Below are positions 1-7,273 of a stretch of DNA of 10,067 bases, piece after piece. The position numbers and the translations under genes were made by a program. This DNA comes from a candidate division LCP-89 bacterium (GTDB taxonomy: Bacteria > Electryoneota > B3-LCP): the NCBI GenBank assembly GCA_025774735.1, contig JALGZU010000077.1, positions 1 to 10,067 on the forward strand, given 5' to 3'. Under the pieces are notes generated by a model. It was given only the letters and a program-made list of their open reading frames with translations, had not been told where the DNA came from and did not search any database. Position 1 is the stretch's first letter, and every line of letters starts with the position of its first letter.

Positions 1-67
1 AAATCAATAGAAGTTGTGTTTTATATCAAACTATAATTTAAATATGTGTTTTTTGGACTTGGAGAGG
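1..67. other. AT-rich intergenic stretch after the pump operon
   Basis: This short stretch follows the stop codon of the permease gene and is much richer in A and T than the rest of the window. I see no open frame of note, no GC-rich hairpin followed by a T-run, and no convincing promoter. A TATAAT sequence occurs at 32-37 on the plus strand but has no -35 partner at proper spacing. It is probably the spacer between the pump operon and whatever lies to the left. Confidence 0.4.
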
Positions 68-1291
68 CTATTCTCTGCGCAGGGCGACAATGGGGTCCAT
101 CCGGGATGCTTTGGCGGCGGGGAAGAGACCGAAGAAGATGCCGACGAATGCGGCGAACGCCATTCCGCCCAAGGCAACGCTGAGGGGCATGGCGACAGGA
201 AGCCACTGGGAAATGGCTTTTCCGCTGCCCCAGGCCAGACCGATGCCTATAATGCCACCGAAAGTACAGATGAGCGCGGACTCGATCAGGAACTGCCGCA
301 ATATTTGGCCTTTTCGTGCTCCCAGCGCTTTGCGGATGCCGATTTCGTGAGTTCTTTCTGTAACGGAGACCAACATGATGTTCATGATACCGATGCCTCC
401 GACCAGGAGTGCGATACCCCCGATGATGACGCCGGCCGCGTAGATGCCCGAAGTCAGGCTGACATACATCTCCATCAACTGCCCCTGCTCATTGATGGAA
501 AAATTGTCCCGCTCGCCTGGCCCCAATCCACGTGAACGCCTCATGATTCCCGTCAATTCGTCCTTTAGATCGTCAAGTTCATTCGGATCTTCCGCTTTGA
601 CGATGATCGTTATGTCGCGCCGCCGGCCGAAGTGTTTGAGCATCGAGCCCAACGGAACAATGACGCGATCATCCAGGCTGAATCCGAAAATAGTCCCCTG
701 TTCTTCGAGGATTCCCACGACCTTGTAATGATAGGGACCGATCTGAATACGCTGGCCGATAGGATTATGCTGTTCAAAGAGTTTGTCTGCAATCCCGGTC
801 CCGATCACAGCCACATCGCGGTTGGCTGCAACATCCGTCGCGGAAATAAAACGTCCCACTTCGGGCATTGTATCGGTCGTCTTCAGGTAATCTTCCGTGG
901 TCCCGGTGATGTAAATGTTTTGCAGTTTCTCGGATCGAAAAGCGACTGCTCGCATGCTGGCCGCCTCAGGCGCAGTGGCGGAGGCATACTGGGAGGATTT
1001 CCTCACCTGCTCGTAGTCATCCAGGGTGATGCGGGGCCGATTACGATAAATGTAAAAGTCATCCGAGTGGAGCCAGGGGTGGCGTTCTACGTAGACAGTT
1101 CCCGATCCAATCGCCCGAAGCTGGTTGGCGAAGGAGCGGTTCAATCCGGCGACGATCGTGACCATCAGGACGACGGTCATCACGCCGATCACGATGCCCA
1201 GAGTGGCCAGGATCGCTCTGATTTTATTCGATTTCAAAGCCACGAAGGCGATGCCCGCAGCTTCAATAGTGTCCCAGAAAAAGGTTCTCAT
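68..1291 (-). CDS. MacB-type ABC transporter permease (FtsX family)
   Basis: Inner-membrane permease of the MacB/LolCE/FtsX class, 407 residues, which couples ATP hydrolysis in the cytoplasm to movements of its large periplasmic domain. The order is typical: transmembrane helix 1 at about 26-50, a MacB_PCD periplasmic domain at about 51-275, then three helices at about 281-310, 332-358 and 368-392. The family signature GIMNIMLVSVTERTHEIGIR starts at residue 301, and the C-terminus ends in the usual PAAKASRMDPIVALRRE. The ATPase is a separate gene 37 bp upstream, so this is a split MacB and not the fused E. coli form. The ATG at 1291 is the only sensible start; its only GGAG (1309-1312) lies 17 nt away, too far to be a good ribosome site. 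The family assignment is firm. The substrate (drug, peptide, lipid or lipoprotein) cannot be told from the sequence. Confidence 0.95.
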   Translation of the reverse strand: MRTFFWDTIEAAGIAFVALKSNKIRAILATLGIVIGVMTVVLMVTIVAGLNRSFANQLRAIGSGTVYVERHPWLHSDDFYIYRNRPRITLDDYEQVRKSSQYASATAPEAASMRAVAFRSEKLQNIYITGTTEDYLKTTDTMPEVGRFISATDVAANRDVAVIGTGIADKLFEQHNPIGQRIQIGPYHYKVVGILEEQGTIFGFSLDDRVIVPLGSMLKHFGRRRDITIIVKAEDPNELDDLKDELTGIMRRSRGLGPGERDNFSINEQGQLMEMYVSLTSGIYAAGVIIGGIALLVGGIGIMNIMLVSVTERTHEIGIRKALGARKGQILRQFLIESALICTFGGIIGIGLAWGSGKAISQWLPVAMPLSVALGGMAFAAFVGIFFGLFPAAKASRMDPIVALRRE

Positions 1292-1328
1292 CGATCTAAA
1301 GTCGTTGACTCCGTTTCAAAAGGTTGGG

Positions 1329-2042
1329 TCAGGCCGGGTTCGTATTGTTGTGATTGAGAGTGTCCGACACGATCTGTCCGTCCAGCAACTTGACAGTGCG
1401 TTTGGCGCGAGCGGCTACAAATTCCTCGTGCGTAACGACGATGATGGTATTACCGTCGTCATGGAGCTTGTCGAAAAGTTGCAGGATTTCTTCGCCCGTG
1501 GCGCTGTCCAGGTTCCCGGTCGGTTCGTCCGCCAGGATCAGCGATGGGTTAGTGATCAACGCCCGGGCGACGGCAACGCGCTGACGCTGCCCCCCCGAGA
1601 GTTCCGAGGGTTTATGATGAGTCCGGTCCGCCAGCCCCACCGATGCCAATACAGCATAGGCTCGCTCTCGTCTTTTCCCCGGAGTGACCCCTGCGTAAAT
1701 CAGCGGCAGTTCTACGTTGCGGAAGGCACTCGCCCGGGGCAGCAGGTTGAAGGTCTGGAAAACGAAACCGATCTGGCGGTTGCGGATGTGAGCCAATTCG
1801 TTGTCGGTGAGTTCGGAGACGTTCTCACCGGCGAGCCAGTAGTTACCCGCCGTGGCGGTGTCCAGACAGCCGATCAGGTTCATCAGAGTACTCTTTCCGG
1901 ATCCCGACGGTCCCATGATGGCGAAGTATTCCCCTTTTGTAATTTGCAGGTCAATGCCGCGCAGCGCCGGTACCTCGAACTGGCCGACGGTATAGGTCTT
2001 GCTGACATTGTCGAGCCGAATCAGTTCCCCGTTCTCACTCAT
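1329..2042 (-). CDS. MacB/LolD-type ABC transporter ATP-binding protein
   Basis: Cytoplasmic ATPase of 237 residues that powers the permease encoded just downstream. All nucleotide-binding motifs are intact: Walker [10 protein letters not shown] at 44-52, Q-loop glutamine at 96, signature LSGGQ at 148-152, Walker B LILADEP at 168-174, and the H-loop histidine at 205 in VVTHE. The stretch VPALRGIDL at 24-32 and the Walker B followed by TGNLDS are typical of the MacB/LolD/FtsE subgroup. The length is normal for a stand-alone ATPase of this class. The start codon lies 12 nt after the stop of the adaptor gene and has no clear Shine-Dalgarno sequence, so translation may be coupled to the gene before it. 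It belongs to the same operon as the adaptor, outer-membrane factor and permease. Confidence 0.96.
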   Translation of the reverse strand: MSENGELIRLDNVSKTYTVGQFEVPALRGIDLQITKGEYFAIMGPSGSGKSTLMNLIGCLDTATAGNYWLAGENVSELTDNELAHIRNRQIGFVFQTFNLLPRASAFRNVELPLIYAGVTPGKRRERAYAVLASVGLADRTHHKPSELSGGQRQRVAVARALITNPSLILADEPTGNLDSATGEEILQLFDKLHDDGNTIIVVTHEEFVAARAKRTVKLLDGQIVSDTLNHNNTNPA

Positions 2043-2054
2043 CTGATTGCCGCA

Positions 2055-3338
2055 TTAATGGTTGTTTTCGGAGGTCGCGCCGCCGTCACCTTCACCGCTC
2101 CGACCATGTTTATTTCTCTCTTTGACGCTGTCGTCGTCCTTGAGGCGTTGCGTCAAGGTTCTGAAGGGTCCGGATACTACCGTGTCGCCCTCGTCGAGGC
2201 CTGAGATGATCTCGATGTCGGTATCGCTTGAAATACCGGTGACCACAGCAGTCTGGTGGGCTTTACCCTCATCCACTCTGAAAACCGCCTCGATCATCTC
2301 CTCCTTCTCGTCTTCTTCCGACTCGTCAGTTTGTACCTGCTCATCCTCCAGAGATGTCTCGCTCTCACCTTCTTCAGGAGGGTTTTCCTTCAGCGGAGAT
2401 TTCATCACAACACATTGAATGGGGATATAGAGTGCATCCTCACGTACGTCCGTTACGACGTCTGCCGTGGCGGACATACCCGGACGGAGGCTTTGGGGGA
2501 CGTCCAGGAGCCTGATTTTCACGACGAAATTGGTCACCTCTTCGGAGGTTCCCATACCTCGCGTCGTGGCCGTATGCGCAATCTCGCGCACTACACCGAC
2601 GAAAGTCGTATCCGGGTAGGCGTCGATTTCAACCTCCGACGTATCCTGCAAGCTAACGTCAACGATATCGTTTTCGTCTACCTCGACGACCACCTCCATT
2701 TTGTTCAGGTCAGCCACAACAAGGATTATGTCCTGCTGATATTGAGCTCCGAGGGCCATCTCGCCCGGTTCTTTGTTGAGCTGGGAGACGACGCCGTCCA
2801 TGGGCGAAAAGATTGACGTCTTGGAGAGGTCGTCCCGGGCTTGCTTCAGATAAGCGCTGCTTCGTTCGACTTCAGCACTTCTATACTCGAAGTCAGCCTG
2901 CGCCGTTTCCAGATCAGCCTCAGAGGACATGCCCCGCTGGTAGAGTTCCCTGATCCTGCCCAGTTCGCTTTTCGATTTCTCCAGAGCCGCGTTGGCTGAT
3001 TTGAGTGCTGAAACCGCCTGTTCCATGGCCGCCTGGTAACGTTCTTTATCCAGGGTGACGAGGAGGTCGCCGGTATTGACGCGATCACCCTCCTCGACGA
3101 ATATACCGGTGATCTTGGCGGAGACGTTTGCTGAAATTTTTACCTGTACTTCGGGTTGCACGCGTCCGGTTCCGGGGACTGTTTGCACCAATCTGCCCCG
3201 CTTGGCTTTAATCGTCATCACCTCTGTGGAATGTTCTCGCTGCTGCATCATGTTGGCGGCGATCAATCCGCCGATCAAGCATACGGCTGCGATGGGAATG
3301 ACGATTTTCAGCCAGCGTTTCTTGCGCTTTGTTGCCAT
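2055..3338 (-). CDS. MacA/HlyD-type periplasmic adaptor (membrane fusion protein)
   Basis: Adaptor of 427 residues that bridges the inner-membrane ABC transporter and the TolC-type channel across the periplasm. A basic N-terminus is followed by a single membrane anchor at about 11-29. Next come a first lipoyl half-motif (about 62-98, including GIFVEEGDRVNTGDLLVTLD), an alpha-helical hairpin (about 99-172), the second lipoyl half (SIFSPMDGVVSQLNKEPGE from 175), a beta-barrel domain with SLRPGMSATADV at 283-294, and a membrane-proximal domain from about 300. The odd part is an acidic stretch at about 317-350, with 16 Asp/Glu in 31 residues, lying inside the membrane-proximal domain. The C-terminus is a charged, Gly-rich tail. 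The gene sits 49 nt downstream of the outer-membrane factor and 12 nt upstream of the ATPase. Family and role are firm; the cargo is unknown. Confidence 0.95.
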   Translation of the reverse strand: MATKRKKRWLKIVIPIAAVCLIGGLIAANMMQQREHSTEVMTIKAKRGRLVQTVPGTGRVQPEVQVKISANVSAKITGIFVEEGDRVNTGDLLVTLDKERYQAAMEQAVSALKSANAALEKSKSELGRIRELYQRGMSSEADLETAQADFEYRSAEVERSSAYLKQARDDLSKTSIFSPMDGVVSQLNKEPGEMALGAQYQQDIILVVADLNKMEVVVEVDENDIVDVSLQDTSEVEIDAYPDTTFVGVVREIAHTATTRGMGTSEEVTNFVVKIRLLDVPQSLRPGMSATADVVTDVREDALYIPIQCVVMKSPLKENPPEEGESETSLEDEQVQTDESEEDEKEEMIEAVFRVDEGKAHQTAVVTGISSDTDIEIISGLDEGDTVVSGPFRTLTQRLKDDDSVKERNKHGRSGEGDGGATSENNH

Positions 3339-3387
3339 GAGAATATCTCTTCAGTTGGGTATGTGTCGTAATTCTTGTGAGGCGGCC

Positions 3388-4851
3388 TTACTGCAATTTT
3401 TTACCGACAGCTCGCTCCAGACCCGCCAGATTCGACCAAAAGTTAAATATGCTGGAGATGTAATCCACTTCCGCCTGTTCGTAGGTTACCTGCGCGGTGC
3501 GCAGGTTCAACTGCGATGTGGCGCCGAGCCGGTAGCGTTCCTGTTCCAGTTCCAACTGCCGGGATGCCAATTCGCGGTTCTTTTCGTTGACCCGGTATTG
3601 CTCGTAAGTCTGCATCAGCGTATAATAGGCCTGCCGTACTTCCTGGTAGATCAGCTGTTCCTGTTTTTTGCGGTCGTGACGGGCGTTTCGGTGCGCCACG
3701 CGGCTCTGCTGGAATTGCTCTTCATCAGAGAAGCCCGAAAACAGGTTCCAGGACAGTGTCAGAGAGCCGGAAGTATTGCGGTTCCGGGGATTGGCCGTGA
3801 AATCCAAATCTTTACCGGAATTCTGAGACCGCGTGTGTGACAGAGCGAGACTCAGATCAGGAAGAAATGCACTCCGGCTGATGTGCACACTGTTCTTGTT
3901 GTACCGTTCCTGTTCCCGGTACATGATGTAATCGGGACGAAACATGACAGATTCTCGCATCAGTGCGTCGAGGTCGAACTCCAGAGCGAAGAGCGTGTAC
4001 TCTTCGATTAGCTGGTAATCCGAATCGAGGTCGATTCCCAGGACTGCATTCAGGTCTTCGCGCGCCAGTTTCAAGTTCTTCTCCGCTTCGATGACGGCGT
4101 TATCCTGGCTGCCCACGTCGATTTCAGCCTGGAGGACGTCCAGTTCGGTGACCGAACCGACTTCGTATCGAGCTTGTGCCAGCCGGAGCTGCTCGTTTTT
4201 CTGATCCTGGAGGTGTTTGGAAAGGTCGAACAGCCATTTATAGGCCAACACGATGTAATACTTCTGATGCACGTTATAGCGCAGGTTGAGTTCTGAGCTG
4301 GCGACCATGAGGTCGTTGATGCGGTTCTGGATGCCGGCGTTCTTGATGGTGAAATACTGGGATCCGCCCAGGTTCAGAGTTTCCCGCAGTCCGATCCAGG
4401 CGTAGGATCCTGAAGATTTGCCCTCAGGGATATCATAGGTGATCGAAGTAGGGGAGTTTGGATCGAAACCCTGGAAGATATATCCTTCACTTCCCAAAGT
4501 ATCATAGACCGTCTCGTATCCTTCCTGCGTAATCGGATAAGTGGCTACCGAACCGTCCGGTTGAACGTAAGTCGGGTTGTAGTATTCCGACTGGGAGATC
4601 TGAAAGCTAACGTCGAGTGAGGGCATGATCGTTCCCCAGGCGCTGCGCAGGTTGGACCCGGACAGCGAGGCATTCTGAATGTTCTTCTGGTGGTCGGGAT
4701 TGTGCAGAAGCGCGATCTCGTAAAGATCGTCCGGCGTCAGCGGCTGATCCTTGATCAGCAGAGGGGTCTCGGGGTCTGCATCGCCTCCCCAGAGAGAGGC
4801 AGCGGTGAAGGCGATCGTGAGGAAAACCCAGAACGATAATTTTAAGTTCAT
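3388..4851 (-). CDS. TolC-family outer-membrane efflux protein
   Basis: Outer-membrane channel of the tripartite exporter, 487 residues from the chosen start. The ATG at 4851 is preferred over an in-frame ATG at 4893. It is preceded by GGAG with 6-nt spacing, and it places a signal peptide (MNLKLSFWVFLTIAFTAASLWG) right at the N-terminus, with cleavage near residue 22. Two OEP repeats are visible. Each contains the family's typical helix turn: RYEVGSVTELDVLQAEIDV near 229-247, and RYRLGATSQLNLRTAQ near 439-454 followed by the conserved final helix ending in LAGLERAVG. A Tyr/Ser/Gly-rich part (about 86-160) corresponds to the first membrane strands. It is the first gene of the operon, downstream of a sigma54-type promoter. 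The identity is firm; only the cargo is open. Confidence 0.95.
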   Translation of the reverse strand: MNLKLSFWVFLTIAFTAASLWGGDADPETPLLIKDQPLTPDDLYEIALLHNPDHQKNIQNASLSGSNLRSAWGTIMPSLDVSFQISQSEYYNPTYVQPDGSVATYPITQEGYETVYDTLGSEGYIFQGFDPNSPTSITYDIPEGKSSGSYAWIGLRETLNLGGSQYFTIKNAGIQNRINDLMVASSELNLRYNVHQKYYIVLAYKWLFDLSKHLQDQKNEQLRLAQARYEVGSVTELDVLQAEIDVGSQDNAVIEAEKNLKLAREDLNAVLGIDLDSDYQLIEEYTLFALEFDLDALMRESVMFRPDYIMYREQERYNKNSVHISRSAFLPDLSLALSHTRSQNSGKDLDFTANPRNRNTSGSLTLSWNLFSGFSDEEQFQQSRVAHRNARHDRKKQEQLIYQEVRQAYYTLMQTYEQYRVNEKNRELASRQLELEQERYRLGATSQLNLRTAQVTYEQAEVDYISSIFNFWSNLAGLERAVGKKLQ

Positions 4852-4857
4852 TTTGTT

Positions 4858-4861
4858 CTCC
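4858..4861 (-). promoter_or_regulatory. Ribosome binding site of the TolC-family gene
   Basis: GGAG on the minus strand with a 6-nt spacer to the ATG at 4851. It decides the start: the upstream in-frame ATG at 4893 has no such site. The same GGAGAAC arrangement precedes the TPR gene at 8312-8315. Confidence 0.8.
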
Positions 4862-4913
4862 AGCGGTACATGATGTATCAAATTGCTACTCAAAGGTGGG
4901 CGAGCCTATGCCA

Positions 4914-4926
4914 GTTCAAGCTGAAC
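4914..4926. repeat. Palindrome GTTCA-N3-TGAAC in the pump leader
   Basis: Perfect 5+5 inverted repeat with a 3-bp centre. It lies at about +11 to +23 relative to the start expected from the sigma54 promoter. It uses the same half-site as the palindrome at 5014-5028 but in the opposite order. It could be an operator, or a small hairpin in the leader RNA. The role is inferred only. Confidence 0.5.
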
Positions 4927-4948
4927 CAGGGATAATGTCTGCTTAAAA

Positions 4949-4963
4949 GCAAAGGATGTGCCA
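4949..4963 (-). promoter_or_regulatory. Sigma54 (RpoN) -24/-12 promoter of the efflux operon
   Basis: Read on the minus strand the sequence is TGGCACATCCTTTGC. It has the invariant GG at -24 (4962-4961) and GC at -12 (4950-4949) with exactly ten bases between them, and full matches to the TGGCAC and TTGC blocks. The expected transcription start is near 4937, giving a leader of about 86 nt before the TolC-family ATG. No sigma70-like alternative with good spacing was found in the gap. Known biology: sigma54 promoters need an ATP-driven enhancer-binding activator, so the pump is probably inducible. Confidence 0.8.
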
Positions 4964-4980
4964 CCGTTCTTGATCTGAAT

Positions 4981-5061
4981 GTGAGTAGCAGATAACCTGG
5001 AATGATCGGTCGGTGAACAGCGCGTTCAAGAGGATGAATCGCAGGCGAAGATTCTACTCAC
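4981..5061. repeat. Distant 8-bp inverted repeat GTGAGTAG / CTACTCAC
   Basis: GTGAGTAG at 4981-4988 is exactly complementary to CTACTCAC at 5054-5061, with 65 bp between. The pair flanks the palindrome at 5014-5028, upstream of the sigma54 promoter. The arms are too far apart, and lack a T-run, to be an intrinsic terminator for the gene ending at 5072. They may be paired activator sites or chance. Confidence 0.35.
5014..5028. promoter_or_regulatory. Candidate enhancer (UAS) palindrome TGAAC-N5-GTTCA
   Basis: Perfect 5+5 inverted repeat centred about 84 bp upstream of the start predicted for the sigma54 promoter, a usual distance for an NtrC-type activator site. A further GTTCA half-site lies at 5067-5071; together with TGAAC at 5014-5018 it also forms a longer TGAACAG/CTGTTCA pair. 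The function is inferred from position and symmetry. Confidence 0.5.
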
Positions 5062-5071
5062 CATCTGTTCA

Positions 5072-5809
5072 TTAAAGTAAACTACTGAAGACGACCCCGC
5101 CCAACACCAGGAGGGTATACAATCCTCCGACCGTGGCGAAGGACTTGCCCGCGCTGAATCGGTAAATTGCTGCGAATCCCAATGCTATGATGACAATTCG
5201 CCAGATTACAAAGATATCCAGCGCTGCAGCGATTTTGAACAGAGCGGTCTCTTCAGCTTCAGCCGGGAAGAGCACAGCCGGGCTGAAATAGATCTTCATG
5301 GTCAGCTTATCGAGCGCCATGGGGAGCCGCAGCAGGTATCCTACCAAGCCGATCAAACCCGCCCAACAGAAAAGAGAAAATATCTGTCGGAATTTTGCGC
5401 TGCCGCCCAGGATGATGTTGCCGACAAACAGCAACACCACTGTCGAGAAGACCATCGCAATGGCTGTGGTAGCTCCCGCCCCTACCCAGGCAAACTTTCT
5501 CATCCCTGAGATCTGCATATCCCGTGCTTGTTCGATCTGCTCGATCGTCATGCGGTCGTTCTCCATGAGATTTTCGTAGGCCGGGCTGGATTTGTGGTCG
5601 GCGATTATGGCCTCCCGCATGAGATGGGTCAGAGCCATACTGATGACGATGACGATGATGAAGGGGACCACCCAGGTCGGATTCGCGGCGACATCCGCGA
5701 CCGTTTTCCCGGGTGCGTTGAAGATGCCGATGATACGCTGCATGGTACTCATCTGAGCTGTCTGATCTTCCAGGGGTGATTCCGGAATAGATTCGTTCGT
5801 TTCGTTCAT
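5072..5809 (-). CDS. Yip1-family multi-pass membrane protein
   Basis: Inner-membrane protein of 245 residues resembling the bacterial YIP1 (PF04893-type) family. It has a polar, acidic N-terminus of about 22 residues, then the usual opening motif of the family (IIGIFNAPGKTVADVAANPTW, from 26), in which a short amphipathic segment leads into the first helix. About five hydrophobic segments follow at roughly 47-63, 106-131, 142-162, 195-218 and 225-244. No catalytic motif is visible, and the molecular function of bacterial members is not established. The start ATG has a weak GGGA site (5818-5821). It is the last gene of a three-gene unit, 23 bp after the nucleotidyltransferase, and ends upstream of the sigma54 promoter region. 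The family call is likely; a generic DUF membrane protein is the alternative. Confidence 0.8.
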   Translation of the reverse strand: MNETNESIPESPLEDQTAQMSTMQRIIGIFNAPGKTVADVAANPTWVVPFIIVIVISMALTHLMREAIIADHKSSPAYENLMENDRMTIEQIEQARDMQISGMRKFAWVGAGATTAIAMVFSTVVLLFVGNIILGGSAKFRQIFSLFCWAGLIGLVGYLLRLPMALDKLTMKIYFSPAVLFPAEAEETALFKIAAALDIFVIWRIVIIALGFAAIYRFSAGKSFATVGGLYTLLVLGGVVFSSLL

Positions 5810-5832
5810 GATACTGATCCCGTGGTTAAAAT

Positions 5833-7236
5833 TCAGGTATTGTCTATCACCTTATTTTTGATCTTGTGCAGGTATTTCAGAGCCGCGTCGAAGTCGTTGG
5901 GAATCCGGCCATCGAGAATGGCCTCTTCTATCATTTTTTTAAGCGCACCGATTCTAGGACCCTCCTCGAGCCCCGTTTCAGCAATGATGACGTCTCCGCG
6001 CACGGGCGACTGAAAAGCGCGCAGTTCGTCCTTCTCATGAACCGATTTCAGATGCGCCACCACCTTTTCGAAATTAGCCAGGTAGCGCTTCACACGGCGG
6101 GGGTCGGACGAGGTCACGTCGGCTCGGCAGAGGGTGATGAGGTCGTCGATGTCTGCCCCTGCTTGAGCCCCCAGTCGGCGCACGGCGCTGTCCGTGACTC
6201 CTTCATCTGACAGGTTTATCGGGCGCATGTGGAGGCGGACGAGCCTGGCAACGTCATTCGCGGTCGAAGAGGGCAACTTCCAATGCCTGCATAGCTTTTT
6301 AACCATGCGCTCTCCAATGACCTCGTGACCGTGAAATGTCCAGCCCTGCTTGGCGTCATAGCGACGGGTTGCCGGTTTGCCGATATCGTGTAACAGAGCG
6401 GCGATACGGGTCGGGAGTGATCCGTTTTCGGCGGCTACGCTGTCCAGGACTTTTAGCGTATGCTCGAAGATGTCTTTGTGCTGGTGTCTTTTGTTCTGTT
6501 CAAGACCGGCCAGCGCTGCTATTTCAGGGAATGCACTATCCAACACGCCGGTGATGTAAAGTAGTTTCAGTCCGATGGAGGGTCTATCCGCCGCCAGCAT
6601 GTTGAGCAATTCAGCGGTCTTGCGTTCTGCCGACACCGATTCGATCGAGCGGCTCTGATTGTGCATGGCGCGCAGCAGTTCCGGAGCGATCGCGAAGTCG
6701 AATTGCGCTGCAAAGCGGGCGGCTCTGATGAGTCGTAAAGGATCCTCTTTCAGCGTGACGTCCGGTGGGATCGGCGTCCGGATTAGACGCTTTTCCATAT
6801 CGTTGCGGCCGCCTGCCGGATCGAAGATTTTCCCCTGTTTGGGTGACAGCGGCAAGGCCAGGGCGTTGACCGTAAAATCGCGCAGGAGGAGATCCCGGGT
6901 AAGCAGATTTTCCGGCAGCTCTACATCCGATGGAACCTGATGCAGGAGTGTTCTCGGATTGGAAAACTCGAAATTCACTTTCCGAGCCGGAACCAGCACC
7001 GTATCGAAGTTCCGGTTGATAACGACACTCTTCGTGTGCAGTAGAGTAGCAATTCGGCTTGTGAAAGCCTGGAGATCGCCCACCAGCAACAGGTCGACGT
7101 CGTCAACCTCGTCATCCGGCCTGATGTGACGGGAACGGACGACGCCGCCGACGAGGTAGAGTGGAAGGGCCTGCTGGCGAGCTTCTCGAACGATTCTGCG
7201 CAGGGCAGGATGGTACAGTATGCGTGCAGCTTTCAC
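5833..7236 (-). CDS. cca: Class II tRNA nucleotidyltransferase (CCA-adding type) with HD domain
   Basis: Cytoplasmic enzyme of 467 residues, expected to add or repair the CCA (or only CC or A) at tRNA 3' ends. The N-terminal nucleotidyltransferase domain has LVGGVVR at 28-34 and the metal-binding DVD at 46-48. RDFTVNALAL follows at 119-128, then FDPAGGRNDM at 138-147 and the base-recognition motif EDPLRLIRA at 164-172. ERKTAELL at 204-211 belongs to the neck. An HD domain follows, with His259 (FEHT), HD at 283-284 (LLHDIGK) and FHGHE at 301-305. Two features differ from the common pattern: the Asp after GGxVR is Ser35, and the loop to DxD is two residues longer than in E. coli Cca as I remember it. 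The start is GTG, with an in-frame stop two codons upstream and no Shine-Dalgarno sequence. A poly(A) polymerase of the same superfamily cannot be excluded. Confidence 0.88.
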   Translation of the reverse strand: MKAARILYHPALRRIVREARQQALPLYLVGGVVRSRHIRPDDEVDDVDLLLVGDLQAFTSRIATLLHTKSVVINRNFDTVLVPARKVNFEFSNPRTLLHQVPSDVELPENLLTRDLLLRDFTVNALALPLSPKQGKIFDPAGGRNDMEKRLIRTPIPPDVTLKEDPLRLIRAARFAAQFDFAIAPELLRAMHNQSRSIESVSAERKTAELLNMLAADRPSIGLKLLYITGVLDSAFPEIAALAGLEQNKRHQHKDIFEHTLKVLDSVAAENGSLPTRIAALLHDIGKPATRRYDAKQGWTFHGHEVIGERMVKKLCRHWKLPSSTANDVARLVRLHMRPINLSDEGVTDSAVRRLGAQAGADIDDLITLCRADVTSSDPRRVKRYLANFEKVVAHLKSVHEKDELRAFQSPVRGDVIIAETGLEEGPRIGALKKMIEEAILDGRIPNDFDAALKYLHKIKNKVIDNT

Positions 7237-7273
7237 CAGTTATAGTCGTTGATTCAGGGTGGGGTGGGTGAGT

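Noticed and set aside
32..37. TATAAT as a plus-strand -10 box
   Set aside because: The nearest TTG-type -35 (14-19) is only 12 bp away, and the region is AT-rich enough for chance matches. No gene follows on that strand.
632..1357. Plus-strand open frame of 241 codons
   Set aside because: It is antisense to the permease, is rich in His, Gly and Arg as expected from reverse reading, and has no recognisable motif.
1125..2204. Long plus-strand open frame of 359 codons
   Set aside because: It lies opposite the ATPase and parts of the adaptor and permease genes, whose motifs are unmistakable. Its own translation shows no domain or normal protein composition; it is a shadow frame.
4852..4893. Upstream in-frame ATG at 4893 as start of the TolC-family gene
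   Set aside because: It would put 14 polar residues before the signal peptide and has no ribosome site, whereas the ATG at 4851 has GGAG and begins the signal peptide directly.
5030..5071. Intrinsic terminator after the Yip1-family gene
   Set aside because: I could find no compact GC-rich hairpin followed by a T-run. The inverted repeats here have long loops and fit regulator sites better.
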